Part shown: piece after piece, positions 1 to 8,198 of the stretch | How positions within the stretch are numbered: position 1 is the stretch's first letter | How the letters are laid out: each line of letters begins with the position of its first letter | NCBI GenBank assembly: GCA_045616485.1 | Contig: JAZLGU010000039.1 | Coordinates: 8,863 to 72,862 of the forward strand | DNA from: RGIG3528 sp045616485 | GTDB lineage: Bacteria > Bacillota > Clostridia > Lachnospirales > Lachnospiraceae | Reading direction: 5' to 3' | DNA: 64,000 bases | Translations under genes and position numbers: made by a program | Notes under the pieces: generated by a model | Seen by the model: the letters and a program-made list of their open reading frames with translations, nothing else | Databases searched by the model: none | What the model was told of the DNA's origin: nothing

Positions 1-1183
1 ATACCAGCATTCCCTGCATGTCGCACCAGTAATACCAGCGGGCCGGCTCAATTTTTGCGTGTTTTCTCAGCATATTGAAGCCCATTTTCTTCATGGTCAC
101 AATATCAAATACCATGGCCTCATCTGTAGGCGGAGTGTATAAACCTTCAGGCCAGTAGCCCTGATCCAGAATCCCGTTCTGAAAATAAGGCTTGTTGTTC
201 AAAAAAAGTCTGGGCAGCTTCTTCTTCCCCTTCCAGAGAGAACATTTTCTCATGGCAAAATAAGAGTCTATTTTATCTTCTCCCACGCTTATGCTAAGAG
301 AATAGAGATATGGGTCCTCCGGGCTCCACTCTCTGAACTCAGGCAATGATACTACCAGCTTAATTACGTTTTCATCATTCCTTGTAGTACGTTTTCCACT
401 AAAGAAAGTCTCTGCTTCTCTATCCTCACCTTTGTATTCTCCCACGGAAAATCCATACTCAGTGCCACTATGAACCTTGGCATTCATGCGGATCTCCACT
501 TTACAGCAGGCTCCATCATAATCCGGGGTAATTTTTATTTTTTTAATATAAGTCCTGGGCACTTCCTCCAGCCACACCGTCTGCCAGATGCCTGACTGAG
601 CCGTATAAAACATACCATGGCTCTTTTTCACCTGTTTTCCTCTGGCCAGGTAGGTGCCTTCCGTGGCATCACGCACCAGCACATCAATTTCTATTTCCTC
701 TCTTTGCCCCACCGCTTCTGTAATATCCAGGGAAAACGGGCAGTAGCCGCCGATATGGTATCCCACATACCTGCTATTTACAAAAACCATTGCCACCTGG
801 TCCACAGCACCAAAATGCAGCAGGAGTCGACCCTTATAATCGACCTTCACCACCTTATGATACCAAAGAAGGTCTCTTTCCATTACCTGCCTGCTAACCC
901 CTGACAAAGCCGCTTCCGGGGAAAATGGCACTAAAATGCGCTGAGTAAAGCGAGGTCTGGCCGGCATCCTTATTCCTTCATCCTCTCTTAGCTCACTATA
1001 TATTTTCTCTATGTCAGGCTGTCCCCCAACAATGGCCATATCCCAATAACCATTGAGATTAGTAAAGCTTTTACGCTTCATTTGTGGCCTTGGATACTCC
1101 GGCAGCGGCACATACTCCGGATCCCCTTTTAATTTATCCAGTAATTCTTCTCCAAATACAGTATATAATTGATTGGTAACCAT
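1..1183 (-). CDS. Glycoside hydrolase family 2 enzyme, C-terminus cut off by the window edge
   Basis: I translated this by hand from an ATG at 1183 preceded by the ribosome binding site AGGAGGAG. About 394 residues are visible. The N-terminal part has the galactose-binding jelly-roll pattern of GH2 enzymes (RPRFTQRILVPFSPEAALSG, then WYHK and LHFGAVDQVAMVFVN), followed by an Ig-like sandwich and the start of the catalytic barrel (KMGFNMLRKHAKIEPARWYW). GH2 includes beta-galactosidases, beta-glucuronidases, beta-mannosidases and some arabinosidases; the catalytic glutamates lie beyond the edge, so the substrate cannot be called. No signal peptide is seen, which suggests a cytoplasmic enzyme acting on imported oligosaccharides. 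Confidence 0.88.
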   Translation of the reverse strand, partial: MVTNQLYTVFGEELLDKLKGDPEYVPLPEYPRPQMKRKSFTNLNGYWDMAIVGGQPDIEKIYSELREDEGIRMPARPRFTQRILVPFSPEAALSGVSRQVMERDLLWYHKVVKVDYKGRLLLHFGAVDQVAMVFVNSRYVGYHIGGYCPFSLDITEAVGQREEIEIDVLVRDATEGTYLARGKQVKKSHGMFYTAQSGIWQTVWLEEVPRTYIKKIKITPDYDGACCKVEIRMNAKVHSGTEYGFSVGEYKGEDREAETFFSGKRTTRNDENVIKLVVSLPEFREWSPEDPYLYSLSISVGEDKIDSYFAMRKCSLWKGKKKLPRLFLNNKPYFQNGILDQGYWPEGLYTPPTDEAMVFDIVTMKKMGFNMLRKHAKIEPARWYYWCDMQGMLV

Positions 1184-1257
1184 ATCGTAACTCCTCCTGT
1201 CCTAATAATAAGAGTACCCCTTTTTCTTAAGATATACAAATAATGTTTCTATAAAGT

Positions 1258-1286
1258 AAAAAAACGGGGATGCTTTAACATCCCCG
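1258..1286 (-). terminator. Rho-independent terminator of metY
   Basis: Read on the minus strand, an 8-bp stem CGGGGATG/CATCCCCG with a 6-nt loop is followed by seven U residues. It lies 43 bases downstream of the metY stop and upstream of the GH2 gene, so it separates the two leftward transcripts. Confidence 0.88.
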
Positions 1287-1328
1287 CATAGCGTGTCGAA
1301 AAAGTCGATACTTCAGAGCAGATTGTAT

Positions 1329-2612
1329 TTAAATCTGCTCCAGCGCCTCTGCTATATCATTAATAAGGTCTTCTTTATCCTCTATACCGCAGGACATACG
1401 CACAAGATTAGGTAATACTCCGCAGGCTTCCAGCTGCTCGTCATTCATCTGACGGTGAGTCGCTGATGCCGGATGGAGACAGCAGGTACGCGCATCTGCC
1501 ACATGAGTCTCAATAGCAGCTACCTTAAGGCCCTTCATGAAGGCTTCCGCTGCCTTTCTGCCACCCTTGATACCGAAGGAAACTACACCGCATGAGCCGT
1601 TTGGCAGATATTTCTTTGCCAGCTCATGATATTTGTCCTCCGGCAGTCCGCAGTAGTTTACATACTCTACCTTTGGATGTTTGGACAGGAATTCTGCCAC
1701 AGCCATGCCATTCTCACAATGTCTGGCAACACGCACGTGTAAAGACTCCAGCCCCAGATTCAATATAAATGCATTCTGAGGAGACTGTATGGAGCCCAAG
1801 TCACGCATAAGCTGGGAAGTACACTTGGTAATAAATGCTCCCTCCTTACCGAATTTTTCCGCATATGTAATGCCATGATAGCTGTCATCAGGTGTACAAA
1901 GTCCCGGGAACTTGTCAGCATGTGCCATCCAGTCAAATCTGCCTGAATCCACAATACAGCCGCCAACACCTGCACCATGACCATCCATATACTTAGTGGT
2001 GGAATGAGTAACGATGTCACAGCCCCACTCGAAAGGACGGCAGTTTATAGGTGTTGCAAAGGTGTTATCTACAATAAGAGGTACTCCGTGAGCATGAGCT
2101 ACCTTGGCAAATTTCTCAATATCCAAAACAGTAAGTGCAGGATTGGCAATAGTCTCACCAAATACAGCCTTGGTATTGGGCTTAAATGCCGCACTCAGCT
2201 CTTCCTCCGTACAATCAGGAGAAACAAAGGTAAAGTCAATGCCCATTTTTTTCATGGTCACTGAGAAAAGATTAAAGGTGCCGCCATAGATAGAAGCAGA
2301 TGCCACTACATGGTCACCGCAATTGGCAATATTAAAAACCGCATAGAAATTGGCTGCCTGTCCTGAAGAAGTAAGCATAGCAGCACTTCCGCCCTCCAGC
2401 TCACAGATCTTGGCTGCAACATAATCGTTGGTAGGATTCTGAAGTCTTGTATAGAAATAGCCGCTAGCCTCCAGGTCAAAAAGCTTGCCCATATCCTCTG
2501 AAGTATCATACTTAAAAGTAGTAGACTGAATAATAGGAATCTGTCTGGGCTCGCCGTTCCCCGGTCTGTAGCCACCCTGAACGCAGGTGGTGTTGATTTT
2601 CTGTTTGCTCAT
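1329..2612 (-). CDS. metY: O-acetylhomoserine sulfhydrylase (homocysteine synthase)
   Basis: This is a 427-residue PLP enzyme of the Cys/Met metabolism family. It makes homocysteine from O-acetylhomoserine and sulfide in methionine biosynthesis. Seen in the sequence: the N-terminal family signature TTFKYDTSEDMGKLF, the YTRLQNPT phosphate-binding segment, and the PLP lysine motif THSTTKYMDGHG. The length, and the long insertion after the lysine, match the MetY branch rather than the shorter MetB/MetC branch of about 380 residues. It is monocistronic: it has its own promoter (2670-2698) and terminator (1258-1286). I see no S-box or other methionine riboswitch in the roughly 50-nt leader, so its control is not evident. 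Confidence 0.93.
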   Translation of the reverse strand: MSKQKINTTCVQGGYRPGNGEPRQIPIIQSTTFKYDTSEDMGKLFDLEASGYFYTRLQNPTNDYVAAKICELEGGSAAMLTSSGQAANFYAVFNIANCGDHVVASASIYGGTFNLFSVTMKKMGIDFTFVSPDCTEEELSAAFKPNTKAVFGETIANPALTVLDIEKFAKVAHAHGVPLIVDNTFATPINCRPFEWGCDIVTHSTTKYMDGHGAGVGGCIVDSGRFDWMAHADKFPGLCTPDDSYHGITYAEKFGKEGAFITKCTSQLMRDLGSIQSPQNAFILNLGLESLHVRVARHCENGMAVAEFLSKHPKVEYVNYCGLPEDKYHELAKKYLPNGSCGVVSFGIKGGRKAAEAFMKGLKVAAIETHVADARTCCLHPASATHRQMNDEQLEACGVLPNLVRMSCGIEDKEDLINDIAEALEQI

Positions 2613-2669
2613 AATTGTACCTTGTCCTTTTTATTTTTCAAAGCCATTATATTTCAGGCATTATAGTAT

Positions 2670-2698
2670 TTTATAATGCATTACCGTGTAAAAGTCAA
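2670..2698 (-). promoter_or_regulatory. Sigma-A promoter of metY
   Basis: On the minus strand TTGACT (2693-2698) and TATAAA (2670-2675) are separated by exactly 17 bases. The predicted transcript start is about 50 bases upstream of the metY ATG. Confidence 0.6.
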
Positions 2699-2711
2699 TG
2701 ACCATCCGACA

Positions 2712-3953
2712 CTACTTCCCCTCCCAGGTGTATATCTTTTCCCTCGGATAGTAGCGCCCCAGCTCGGATACCGCAGTCTGCACCATTTCGTGAGTCATTT
2801 CTCCATAATGACAGGCTCCCTTCTCCGTAATATAAGGAAAAGCAGTTATCTCTGTATCTCCCCATACGTTACGCATATGGCGAAGGAAATGATTGGATAT
2901 TCTAAAAACTCCCACGGATATGTCCTCTATATCCTCCGGCGATATAGAAGAAAAAACCTTAGCAAAAAGCCTCTTGTAGCTATTCTCCCAGCCCTTATGA
3001 TAAATCATGGGATCAAAGCACAGCCTTACAGGGAAGCCGGCCTCCTTGCAGGCCTTAAGTGCCGTCAATCTTTCTATAAGCCCCGGCATATTTTTTTCAA
3101 ATTTTTCCACCACTTCATCCGGAGACAAAGTCCATGCAAAAATCACATTACTGCAGGCTCCATGCTTTTCCCGCATTCTGTTAAAAATCCCTGCATTACC
3201 GGATTTGGTGCGCACTTCTATCTTAAGATTACTGTGCTTTTTGGCAAAGCCTATCCATTCTTCCACGAAATGCAGCATAGGCTCCAGCGCTAAAAGGTCT
3301 GTATCATATGATACGCAAAGATATACCGAATGCTCTGCAAGGATTTTTTCCAACTCCTGAAAGTAGTCTTCAATATTGGTAAAAATCACGGTAATGCCTC
3401 TTGGGTACATTCCCGACAGATAGCAGTAAGAACAGTTGTAAATACAGTTTTTCACCAGACTGGTATAATAAAAATGCTCATTACCAAAGCTCTGACAAAA
3501 AGGAGCGCCGGGATAGACCAGCTTATCGTGATTTTCAGCAATGACAATATCTCCTTTTTTCTTATCCTCCAGAAAGTCATGGCCTTTTTCATTAAATACA
3601 TCCTTATAATGATGTATTTTAACCACATCTGCCTGAGGGAAAAATGCTTTCACCTGCCCCAGCACCTTGTTTTCTTCTTTTATACCCTCTTCTATACAGA
3701 TGGTTCTGTTTTCTTTTGCAAGGCCGGTGATACAGAGCTTCCTCAGCTTTTCCAGCATCTTCTTACTTTCTACCTTGTTAAGCTTTTTATCCTGCCCCAG
3801 CTCATCCAGCACTTTATCCAGGATGGCAATGAGATTTTCTCCTGATACCTCGGCATACTTAAGGCACTGCCAGAATTCGTCTTCCATGCAAGACGACAAG
3901 CTAAATTTCGGCAGATAATTTTCTTTTATTTTTATATCTATATTATTGCTCAT
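2712..3953 (-). CDS. Radical SAM protein of the spore photoproduct lyase family
   Basis: A cysteine cluster with CxxxCxxC spacing (CIYNCSYCY) binds the radical-SAM iron-sulfur cluster, and the surrounding YTSLVKN...YLSGMYPRG is characteristic of the spore-photoproduct-lyase (SPL) family, which reverses UV thymine lesions in spores. Downstream strands (LCVSYDTDLLALEP, LKIEVRTKSG) fit the radical SAM barrel. I place the start at ATG 3953 (MSNNIDIK), giving 413 residues; an ATG four codons upstream and a longer reading frame to 4082 lack a clear ribosome binding site. The residues before the cluster do not resemble classic SplB, so it may be a family member with another DNA or non-DNA substrate. 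It stands alone upstream of metY. Confidence 0.75.
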   Translation of the reverse strand: MSNNIDIKIKENYLPKFSLSSCMEDEFWQCLKYAEVSGENLIAILDKVLDELGQDKKLNKVESKKMLEKLRKLCITGLAKENRTICIEEGIKEENKVLGQVKAFFPQADVVKIHHYKDVFNEKGHDFLEDKKKGDIVIAENHDKLVYPGAPFCQSFGNEHFYYTSLVKNCIYNCSYCYLSGMYPRGITVIFTNIEDYFQELEKILAEHSVYLCVSYDTDLLALEPMLHFVEEWIGFAKKHSNLKIEVRTKSGNAGIFNRMREKHGACSNVIFAWTLSPDEVVEKFEKNMPGLIERLTALKACKEAGFPVRLCFDPMIYHKGWENSYKRLFAKVFSSISPEDIEDISVGVFRISNHFLRHMRNVWGDTEITAFPYITEKGACHYGEMTHEMVQTAVSELGRYYPREKIYTWEGK

Positions 3954-4097
3954 ATTTTCTCTCATTCCGGCAATATGCCCTCGTAGATTCTTTTTTCCAA
4001 ATCCTGTAATAAAAGCATTATAGCACCTGCCTTTCCAAAATACAAACCACCTGTGCCAGCTGATATTGCATCTCCCGGCCAATTATACAAAAAACAG

Positions 4098-4158
4098 TTG
4101 ACAATATAAAAAATTGGCGTTATACTCATTCCAACATATGAATAAATGTTCAAGTGTT
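4098..4158 (+). promoter_or_regulatory. Promoter and probable ArsR-type operator of the zinc/cadmium export operon
   Basis: TTGACA (4098-4103) and TATACT (4121-4126) are 17 bases apart. Straddling the predicted start is an imperfect dyad, AACATATGAA (4133-4142) and GTTCAAGTGTT (4148-4158), close to the ATATGAACA-type dyads bound by CadC/CzrA/SmtB repressors. The repressor gene follows in the same operon, so metal-released autoregulation is the likely logic. Confidence 0.7.
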
Positions 4159-4181
4159 ATTTTGATATAAGGAGTTTAATT

Positions 4182-6491
4182 ATGACAAAAACCTATAAAA
4201 TTGATGTGGATTGCGCCAATTGTGCTTCCAAAATGGAAGTGGCAGGATCCAAAGTAAGAGGGGTAGCTTCCTGTGAAGTAAACTTTATGAATCTCACCAT
4301 GACTGTCGAGTTTGATGAAGGTGCTGATGAGCGCCAAGTCATGGATGAAGTACTTAGTGCCTGTAAAAAAGTAGAGGATGACTGTGAGATTTTCTTTGAT
4401 GATGATGCAGTAGAGGCATCAGAGCATGAAGAGCACGAAAAACATGAATGTCACTGTGGTTGTTGTGATGATGACGATGACGATGATGACTGCCACTGCA
4501 AAGACCATGAGCATGTTCATGAGCACAGTCACGACCATAGTCACGACCATGACGATGATGACGACGATGACAATCCGGCCTTGATGCTGGCCAGGATCAT
4601 TGCGTCAACCGTTCTTGTACTCGCATCCGTCCTGCTTTCCCGTCTTATCCCCGGCTTTCCGGTTGTCGCAGAGATAATCATATGCGTAGTTGCTTATCTT
4701 ATTATCGGTTACGATATCGTAATTAATGCCATCAAAGGCGTCTTCCGTGGTCAATTCCTGGATGAAAATTTTCTTATGGCAGTAGCCTCTATAGGTGCCA
4801 TGGCTATGGGCGAATTCGTTGAGGGTTGCGCCGTTATAATTTTCTACCAGATAGGTGAGCTTTTCGAAGATTATGCTGTAGGCAAGAGCCGGAAAAACAT
4901 TGCTGCTCTTATGGATATCAGACCTGACTACGCTAATATTTTACAGAATGGACAGCCTGTAAAGGTGGATCCCAACACCGTTAAGGTCGGCTCAGTTATT
5001 ATTGTAAATCCCGGTGAAAAGGTGCCTATCGACGGCCACGTAGTCTCCGGTAGCTCTGCACTTAACACAGCTGCCCTTACAGGTGAGAGTCTTCCTGTAA
5101 ATGTCGCAGCCGGTGACTCTGTTCTTTCAGGCTCTGTTAACATGACAGGCATCCTGCAGCTAGAAACTGAAAAAGAATTTGGTGAGTCTACCATCTCCAA
5201 GATTCTCACTCTGGTACAGGAGTCCGGTGCCAAGAAAACAAAAACCGAGAATTTCATTAAGAAATTCGCCCGTTACTACACACCTATCGTTTGTTTATCT
5301 GCCCTTGCAATAGCTGTTTTGGGCCCTGTAATTACTCTTTTAATCGGTACCGACCTGACAGCAGGCATTCTTTTCAAGGATTGGGTTTTCCGTGCTCTTA
5401 CCTTCCTTGTTGTATCCTGTCCATGCGCTCTGGTTATCAGTATTCCCCTGAGCTTTTTTGCAGGTATCGGATGTGCCAGCCACAATGGCGTTCTGGTAAA
5501 GGGCTCCGGCTACCTGGAAGCGTTATCCCGAGTTAAAACAGTAGTATTTGACAAGACCGGCACCATGACTAAGGGTGTTTTCGAGGTCACAGGCATTCAT
5601 CACAATACATTAGAGGAAAAAGAGCTGCTGACTCTGGCTGCTTACGCTGAATCTGCCAGCTCCCATCCAATTGCAAAGAGTATTATTTCCTACTCCGGCC
5701 TTAATATCGACCGTTCTTTAGTGGAAAATGTTGAAGAAATCGGTGGAAATGGTATAATTGCTACAATAAAGACTGCAGGTATATTTAACAAGTATGATTC
5801 CCTGACCGTCGCTGTAGGTAATGACAAATTAATGAAGCGAATCGGTGTGGAGCCTATATCCTGTCACCATATAGGCACGATCGTCCACGTAGCTGTAAAT
5901 GGCATTTACCAGGGCCACATTGTTATCTCCGATGTAGTAAAGCCTACTGCCAAGGAAGCCATTAATCTTCTTCACGCTACAGGTGTGACCAACACCGTAA
6001 TGCTTACAGGTGATGCCAGGGCTGTGGCAGACCGCGTTGCCTCTGACCTGGGTATAGATGAAGTACATGCCGAGCTCCTGCCTGCTGACAAGGTAGCTCA
6101 GGTAGAGCGTCTCCTGTCATCCAAGCCTTCAGAAAAAGCTACTCTTGCCTTCGTAGGTGACGGTATCAATGACGCCCCTGTACTTTCCCGTGCAGATATC
6201 GGTATTGCCATGGGTGGGCTGGGCTCAGATGCTGCTATAGAAGCTGCGGATGTGGTGCTTATGGATGATGACCCTGCAAAAATCGCCAAGGCTATTAACA
6301 TTTCCAAAAAGGCTCTTCGCATCGTATACGAAAATATTTATTTATCCATTGGTATCAAGGTGCTCTGCCTTATTATCTCCGCCCTTGGCATATTCGGCAC
6401 ATTTGCTATGTGGATTGCCATTTTCGCCGATACCGGCGTGCTGATCTTAGCGGTACTTAATGCTATGAGAGCCCTTCATATTAGAAAATAA
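4182..6491 (+). CDS. P1B-type zinc/cadmium-exporting ATPase
   Basis: This is a 769-residue inner-membrane pump expected to export Zn2+, Cd2+ or Pb2+. In order: a heavy-metal-associated domain with CxxC at residues 11-14; an extreme His/Asp/Cys-rich linker at roughly 75-130 with runs of up to eight Asp and several HxH pairs; membrane helices; the actuator TGES; the intramembrane CPC at about 413-415; the phosphorylation site DKTGT (Asp about 457); SSHPIAKS; and the hinge GDGINDAPVL (about 658). A lysine in helix 7 and DTG in helix 8 fit the Zn/Cd subgroup rather than copper pumps. The start is ATG 4182 with an AAGGAG site; the reading frame runs further upstream to 4146 but has no ribosome binding site there. 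Confidence 0.93.
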   Translation: MTKTYKIDVDCANCASKMEVAGSKVRGVASCEVNFMNLTMTVEFDEGADERQVMDEVLSACKKVEDDCEIFFDDDAVEASEHEEHEKHECHCGCCDDDDDDDDCHCKDHEHVHEHSHDHSHDHDDDDDDDNPALMLARIIASTVLVLASVLLSRLIPGFPVVAEIIICVVAYLIIGYDIVINAIKGVFRGQFLDENFLMAVASIGAMAMGEFVEGCAVIIFYQIGELFEDYAVGKSRKNIAALMDIRPDYANILQNGQPVKVDPNTVKVGSVIIVNPGEKVPIDGHVVSGSSALNTAALTGESLPVNVAAGDSVLSGSVNMTGILQLETEKEFGESTISKILTLVQESGAKKTKTENFIKKFARYYTPIVCLSALAIAVLGPVITLLIGTDLTAGILFKDWVFRALTFLVVSCPCALVISIPLSFFAGIGCASHNGVLVKGSGYLEALSRVKTVVFDKTGTMTKGVFEVTGIHHNTLEEKELLTLAAYAESASSHPIAKSIISYSGLNIDRSLVENVEEIGGNGIIATIKTAGIFNKYDSLTVAVGNDKLMKRIGVEPISCHHIGTIVHVAVNGIYQGHIVISDVVKPTAKEAINLLHATGVTNTVMLTGDARAVADRVASDLGIDEVHAELLPADKVAQVERLLSSKPSEKATLAFVGDGINDAPVLSRADIGIAMGGLGSDAAIEAADVVLMDDDPAKIAKAINISKKALRIVYENIYLSIGIKVLCLIISALGIFGTFAMWIAIFADTGVLILAVLNAMRALHIRK

Positions 6492-6528
6492 GATTGTTTC
6501 ACTTCGTTCCACAAAAGGAGGAGAGGAC

Positions 6529-6828
6529 ATGACTAGATTTAATCCGACTGAAGACAACCTAATAGAACTTGCAGAGCTTTTCAAAAATTTTTCAGACTCC
6601 ACCCGTATTCGTATACTAAATGAACTCTCCGGCGGAGAAATGGCTGCCGGAGAGATATCTGAAGCCTTGAATATGACCCAGTCCGCTGTTTCTCACCAGC
6701 TTCAGATATTAAAGACATCCAAGCTGGTAAAGACCAGACGTAACGGCAAATCCATCCTCTACTCTCTTGCCGATGAACATGTGGAGGAAATTTTAGAAAT
6801 CGGTCTGGAACACATCCTCGAGGATTAA
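6529..6828 (+). CDS. ArsR/SmtB-family metal sensor repressor
   Basis: A 99-residue winged-helix repressor. The recognition helix region is MTQSAVSHQLQILKTSKLV and the wing is RRNGKSILYSL. The C-terminal helix carries the exact alpha-5 zinc-site pattern D-x-H-x10-H-x2-E (Asp82, His84, His95, Glu98) known from SmtB, CzrA and CadC, which indicates Zn/Co/Cd sensing at the dimer interface. The N-terminal cysteines of CadC-type alpha-3 sites are absent. It follows the export ATPase by 37 bases with an AGGAGG site, and a matching dyad overlaps the operon's promoter, so it likely represses the whole operon until metal binds. Confidence 0.93.
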   Translation: MTRFNPTEDNLIELAELFKNFSDSTRIRILNELSGGEMAAGEISEALNMTQSAVSHQLQILKTSKLVKTRRNGKSILYSLADEHVEEILEIGLEHILED

Positions 6829-6849
6829 TTACAAAATCAGGAGAAAAAC

Positions 6850-7704
6850 ATGCGAGTAGTAGAAAAAGCTTATGCCAAAGTCAATCTTATTTTAGATATT
6901 ACCGGTCGTCGCCCTGACGGCTACCACGATATCCGTACAGTAATGCAGACTGTTGATCTTTGTGACATATTGGAATTTGATATAGCGGAATCCAACGAGT
7001 TCTGCATATCCCTTTCCTGCAAAAATGCCGACAATTTCCCTGACATTACCTGGGACGATAAGAATCTTATGGCAAAAGCTGCCAGGCTCATATGTGAAGA
7101 ATACGGTAAAAAGGTACATATCCATATATCTATCCAGAAAAACATTCCATCCGGTGCAGGTATGGCCGGCGGTTCCGCTGACGCAGCCTGTGTCCTTACC
7201 ACATTAAACACATGTCTAAAGCTGGGACTAAGCCAATCTCAGCTTTGTCAATTGGGGGTTAAGCTCGGAGCAGATGTTCCATTCTGTATAGCCGGTGGTA
7301 CAGTCCTGTGCGAAGGTATCGGAGAAGTCTTAACACCTCTCCCACATCTTACAGGGCTCACCCTGATATGTATAAAGCCCGAAGTGTCCATCAGCACCAA
7401 ATATATTTATCAGCAGATAGACTCCCCCAGCTACAGCTATCCTCACCCAGACGTAGATACCTTTGTAAAAGCCCTGGAAGAGGACAGCTCCATAGAAAGC
7501 CTCCTTGGTAACTACTTGGAGGGTGCAGCCATAACCTACGCTCCCATAATAGATGAGCTAAAGCAATCATTAAAAAAAGCCGGCTGCTCTGCATCACTTA
7601 TGACAGGCTCAGGCTCTGTAGTCTTTGGACTCTGCCACGATATCGAAGAAGCCAAGGCCCTCCTTGACCTTATCCCAGACAGCTTTTTAGTGACCACTAT
7701 ATAA
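6850..7704 (+). CDS. ispE: 4-diphosphocytidyl-2-C-methyl-D-erythritol kinase
   Basis: A 284-residue GHMP kinase that phosphorylates the 2-OH of CDP-methylerythritol in the MEP pathway to isoprenoids. Seen: the N-terminal AYAKVNLILDITGRRPDGYH signature, the GHMP glycine-rich ATP loop IPSGAGMAGGSADAA, LGADVPFCIAGG, and the C-terminal MTGSGSVVFG motif. Length is normal. It sits only 21 bases after the metal sensor gene with no terminator between, so this isoprenoid gene may be co-transcribed with the metal-export genes unless an internal promoter exists. Confidence 0.95.
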   Translation: MRVVEKAYAKVNLILDITGRRPDGYHDIRTVMQTVDLCDILEFDIAESNEFCISLSCKNADNFPDITWDDKNLMAKAARLICEEYGKKVHIHISIQKNIPSGAGMAGGSADAACVLTTLNTCLKLGLSQSQLCQLGVKLGADVPFCIAGGTVLCEGIGEVLTPLPHLTGLTLICIKPEVSISTKYIYQQIDSPSYSYPHPDVDTFVKALEEDSSIESLLGNYLEGAAITYAPIIDELKQSLKKAGCSASLMTGSGSVVFGLCHDIEEAKALLDLIPDSFLVTTI

Positions 7705-8197
7705 TTGTCACGGGGACGTTTCTCGCTGTCAACTTTTTGTCACGGGGACGTTTCTCACTGTCAACTTTTTGTCATGGGGACGTTTCTCATTGACACACCT
7801 CCTGCGGAGCGCACCTTCCTGGCGGCATCTGTGTCGGGATGGACCGGCAGGAGATATATGCGAATGCAAAAAAAAAATGCCACGTTGGCAAAGGACTCAA
7901 CTCTACCATATTTGACCCGAGTGGATACAGGCACTTGCAGACGGGACCGTCGCGAGTTCTGGTTCCAGCCCGGAACTCGCAGGGCAGGTCCGCTAGTACC
8001 TGTCCACGAGCAGGTCAACTATTGGTAGAGGGAGTGTTTTGTTAGCGTGGCATTATAATTATTAGAAAAAAAGGCATATATCTCCTGCCGGTACATACGG
8101 ATACAGCGAGCCAGGGAGCAAGCGGAGCTAAAAAGTTGACAGTGAGAAACGTCCCCGTGACAAAAAGTTGACAGCGAGAAACGTCCCCGTGACAATT
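7703..8197. mobile_element. E1: non-coding element with 68-bp inverted ends and a long self-complementary interior
   Basis: The first 68 bases (7703-7770) are perfectly complementary to the last 68 (8130-8197). Each end is built from tandem copies, 32 bases apart, of a unit containing TTGTCACGGGGACGTTTCTC: left copies start at 7705, 7737 and 7769, right copies at 8135 and 8167. A base that varies between copies (CGCTG or CACTG) is mirrored between the two ends. Inside, 7843-7861 pairs with 8074-8092 (19 of 19), 7876-7884 with 8046-8054, and 7901-7908 with 8023-8030, around a core at 7911-8019. A second element (29404-29872) has the same plan. There is no credible ORF and no transposase. It lies between the convergent genes ispE and clpX. 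The ends recall REP sequences mobilized by Y1/RAYT transposases; that is inference. Confidence 0.8.
7911..8019. ncRNA. Conserved structured core of E1 (possible RNA, orientation unknown)
   Basis: This 109-base core is shared with 29581-29688 while the arms around it differ. It opens with TTTGACC and closes with GGTCAAC, which pair; inside, GTGG pairs with CCAC and ACAGG with CCTGT. The apex is an 11-bp hairpin GCGAGTTCTGG (7952-7962) with CCGGAACTCGC (7970-7980) and the loop TTCCAGC, flanked by the invariant GACCGTC and AGG. In the E2 copy ACAGG/CCTGT becomes ACGG/CCGT and the hairpin's U-G becomes C-G, so changes keep pairing. I do not recognise it as a known family. Confidence 0.5.
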
Positions 8198-8198
8198 T

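Noticed and set aside
2613..2711. S-box (SAM) riboswitch upstream of metY
   Set aside because: Only about 50 transcribed leader bases are available and no S-box motif or terminator hairpin is present.
7705..8028. Open frame of 107 codons across E1
   Set aside because: It reads through inverted repeats and structured sequence, encodes repeats only because of the DNA repeats, and has no ribosome binding site or family resemblance.
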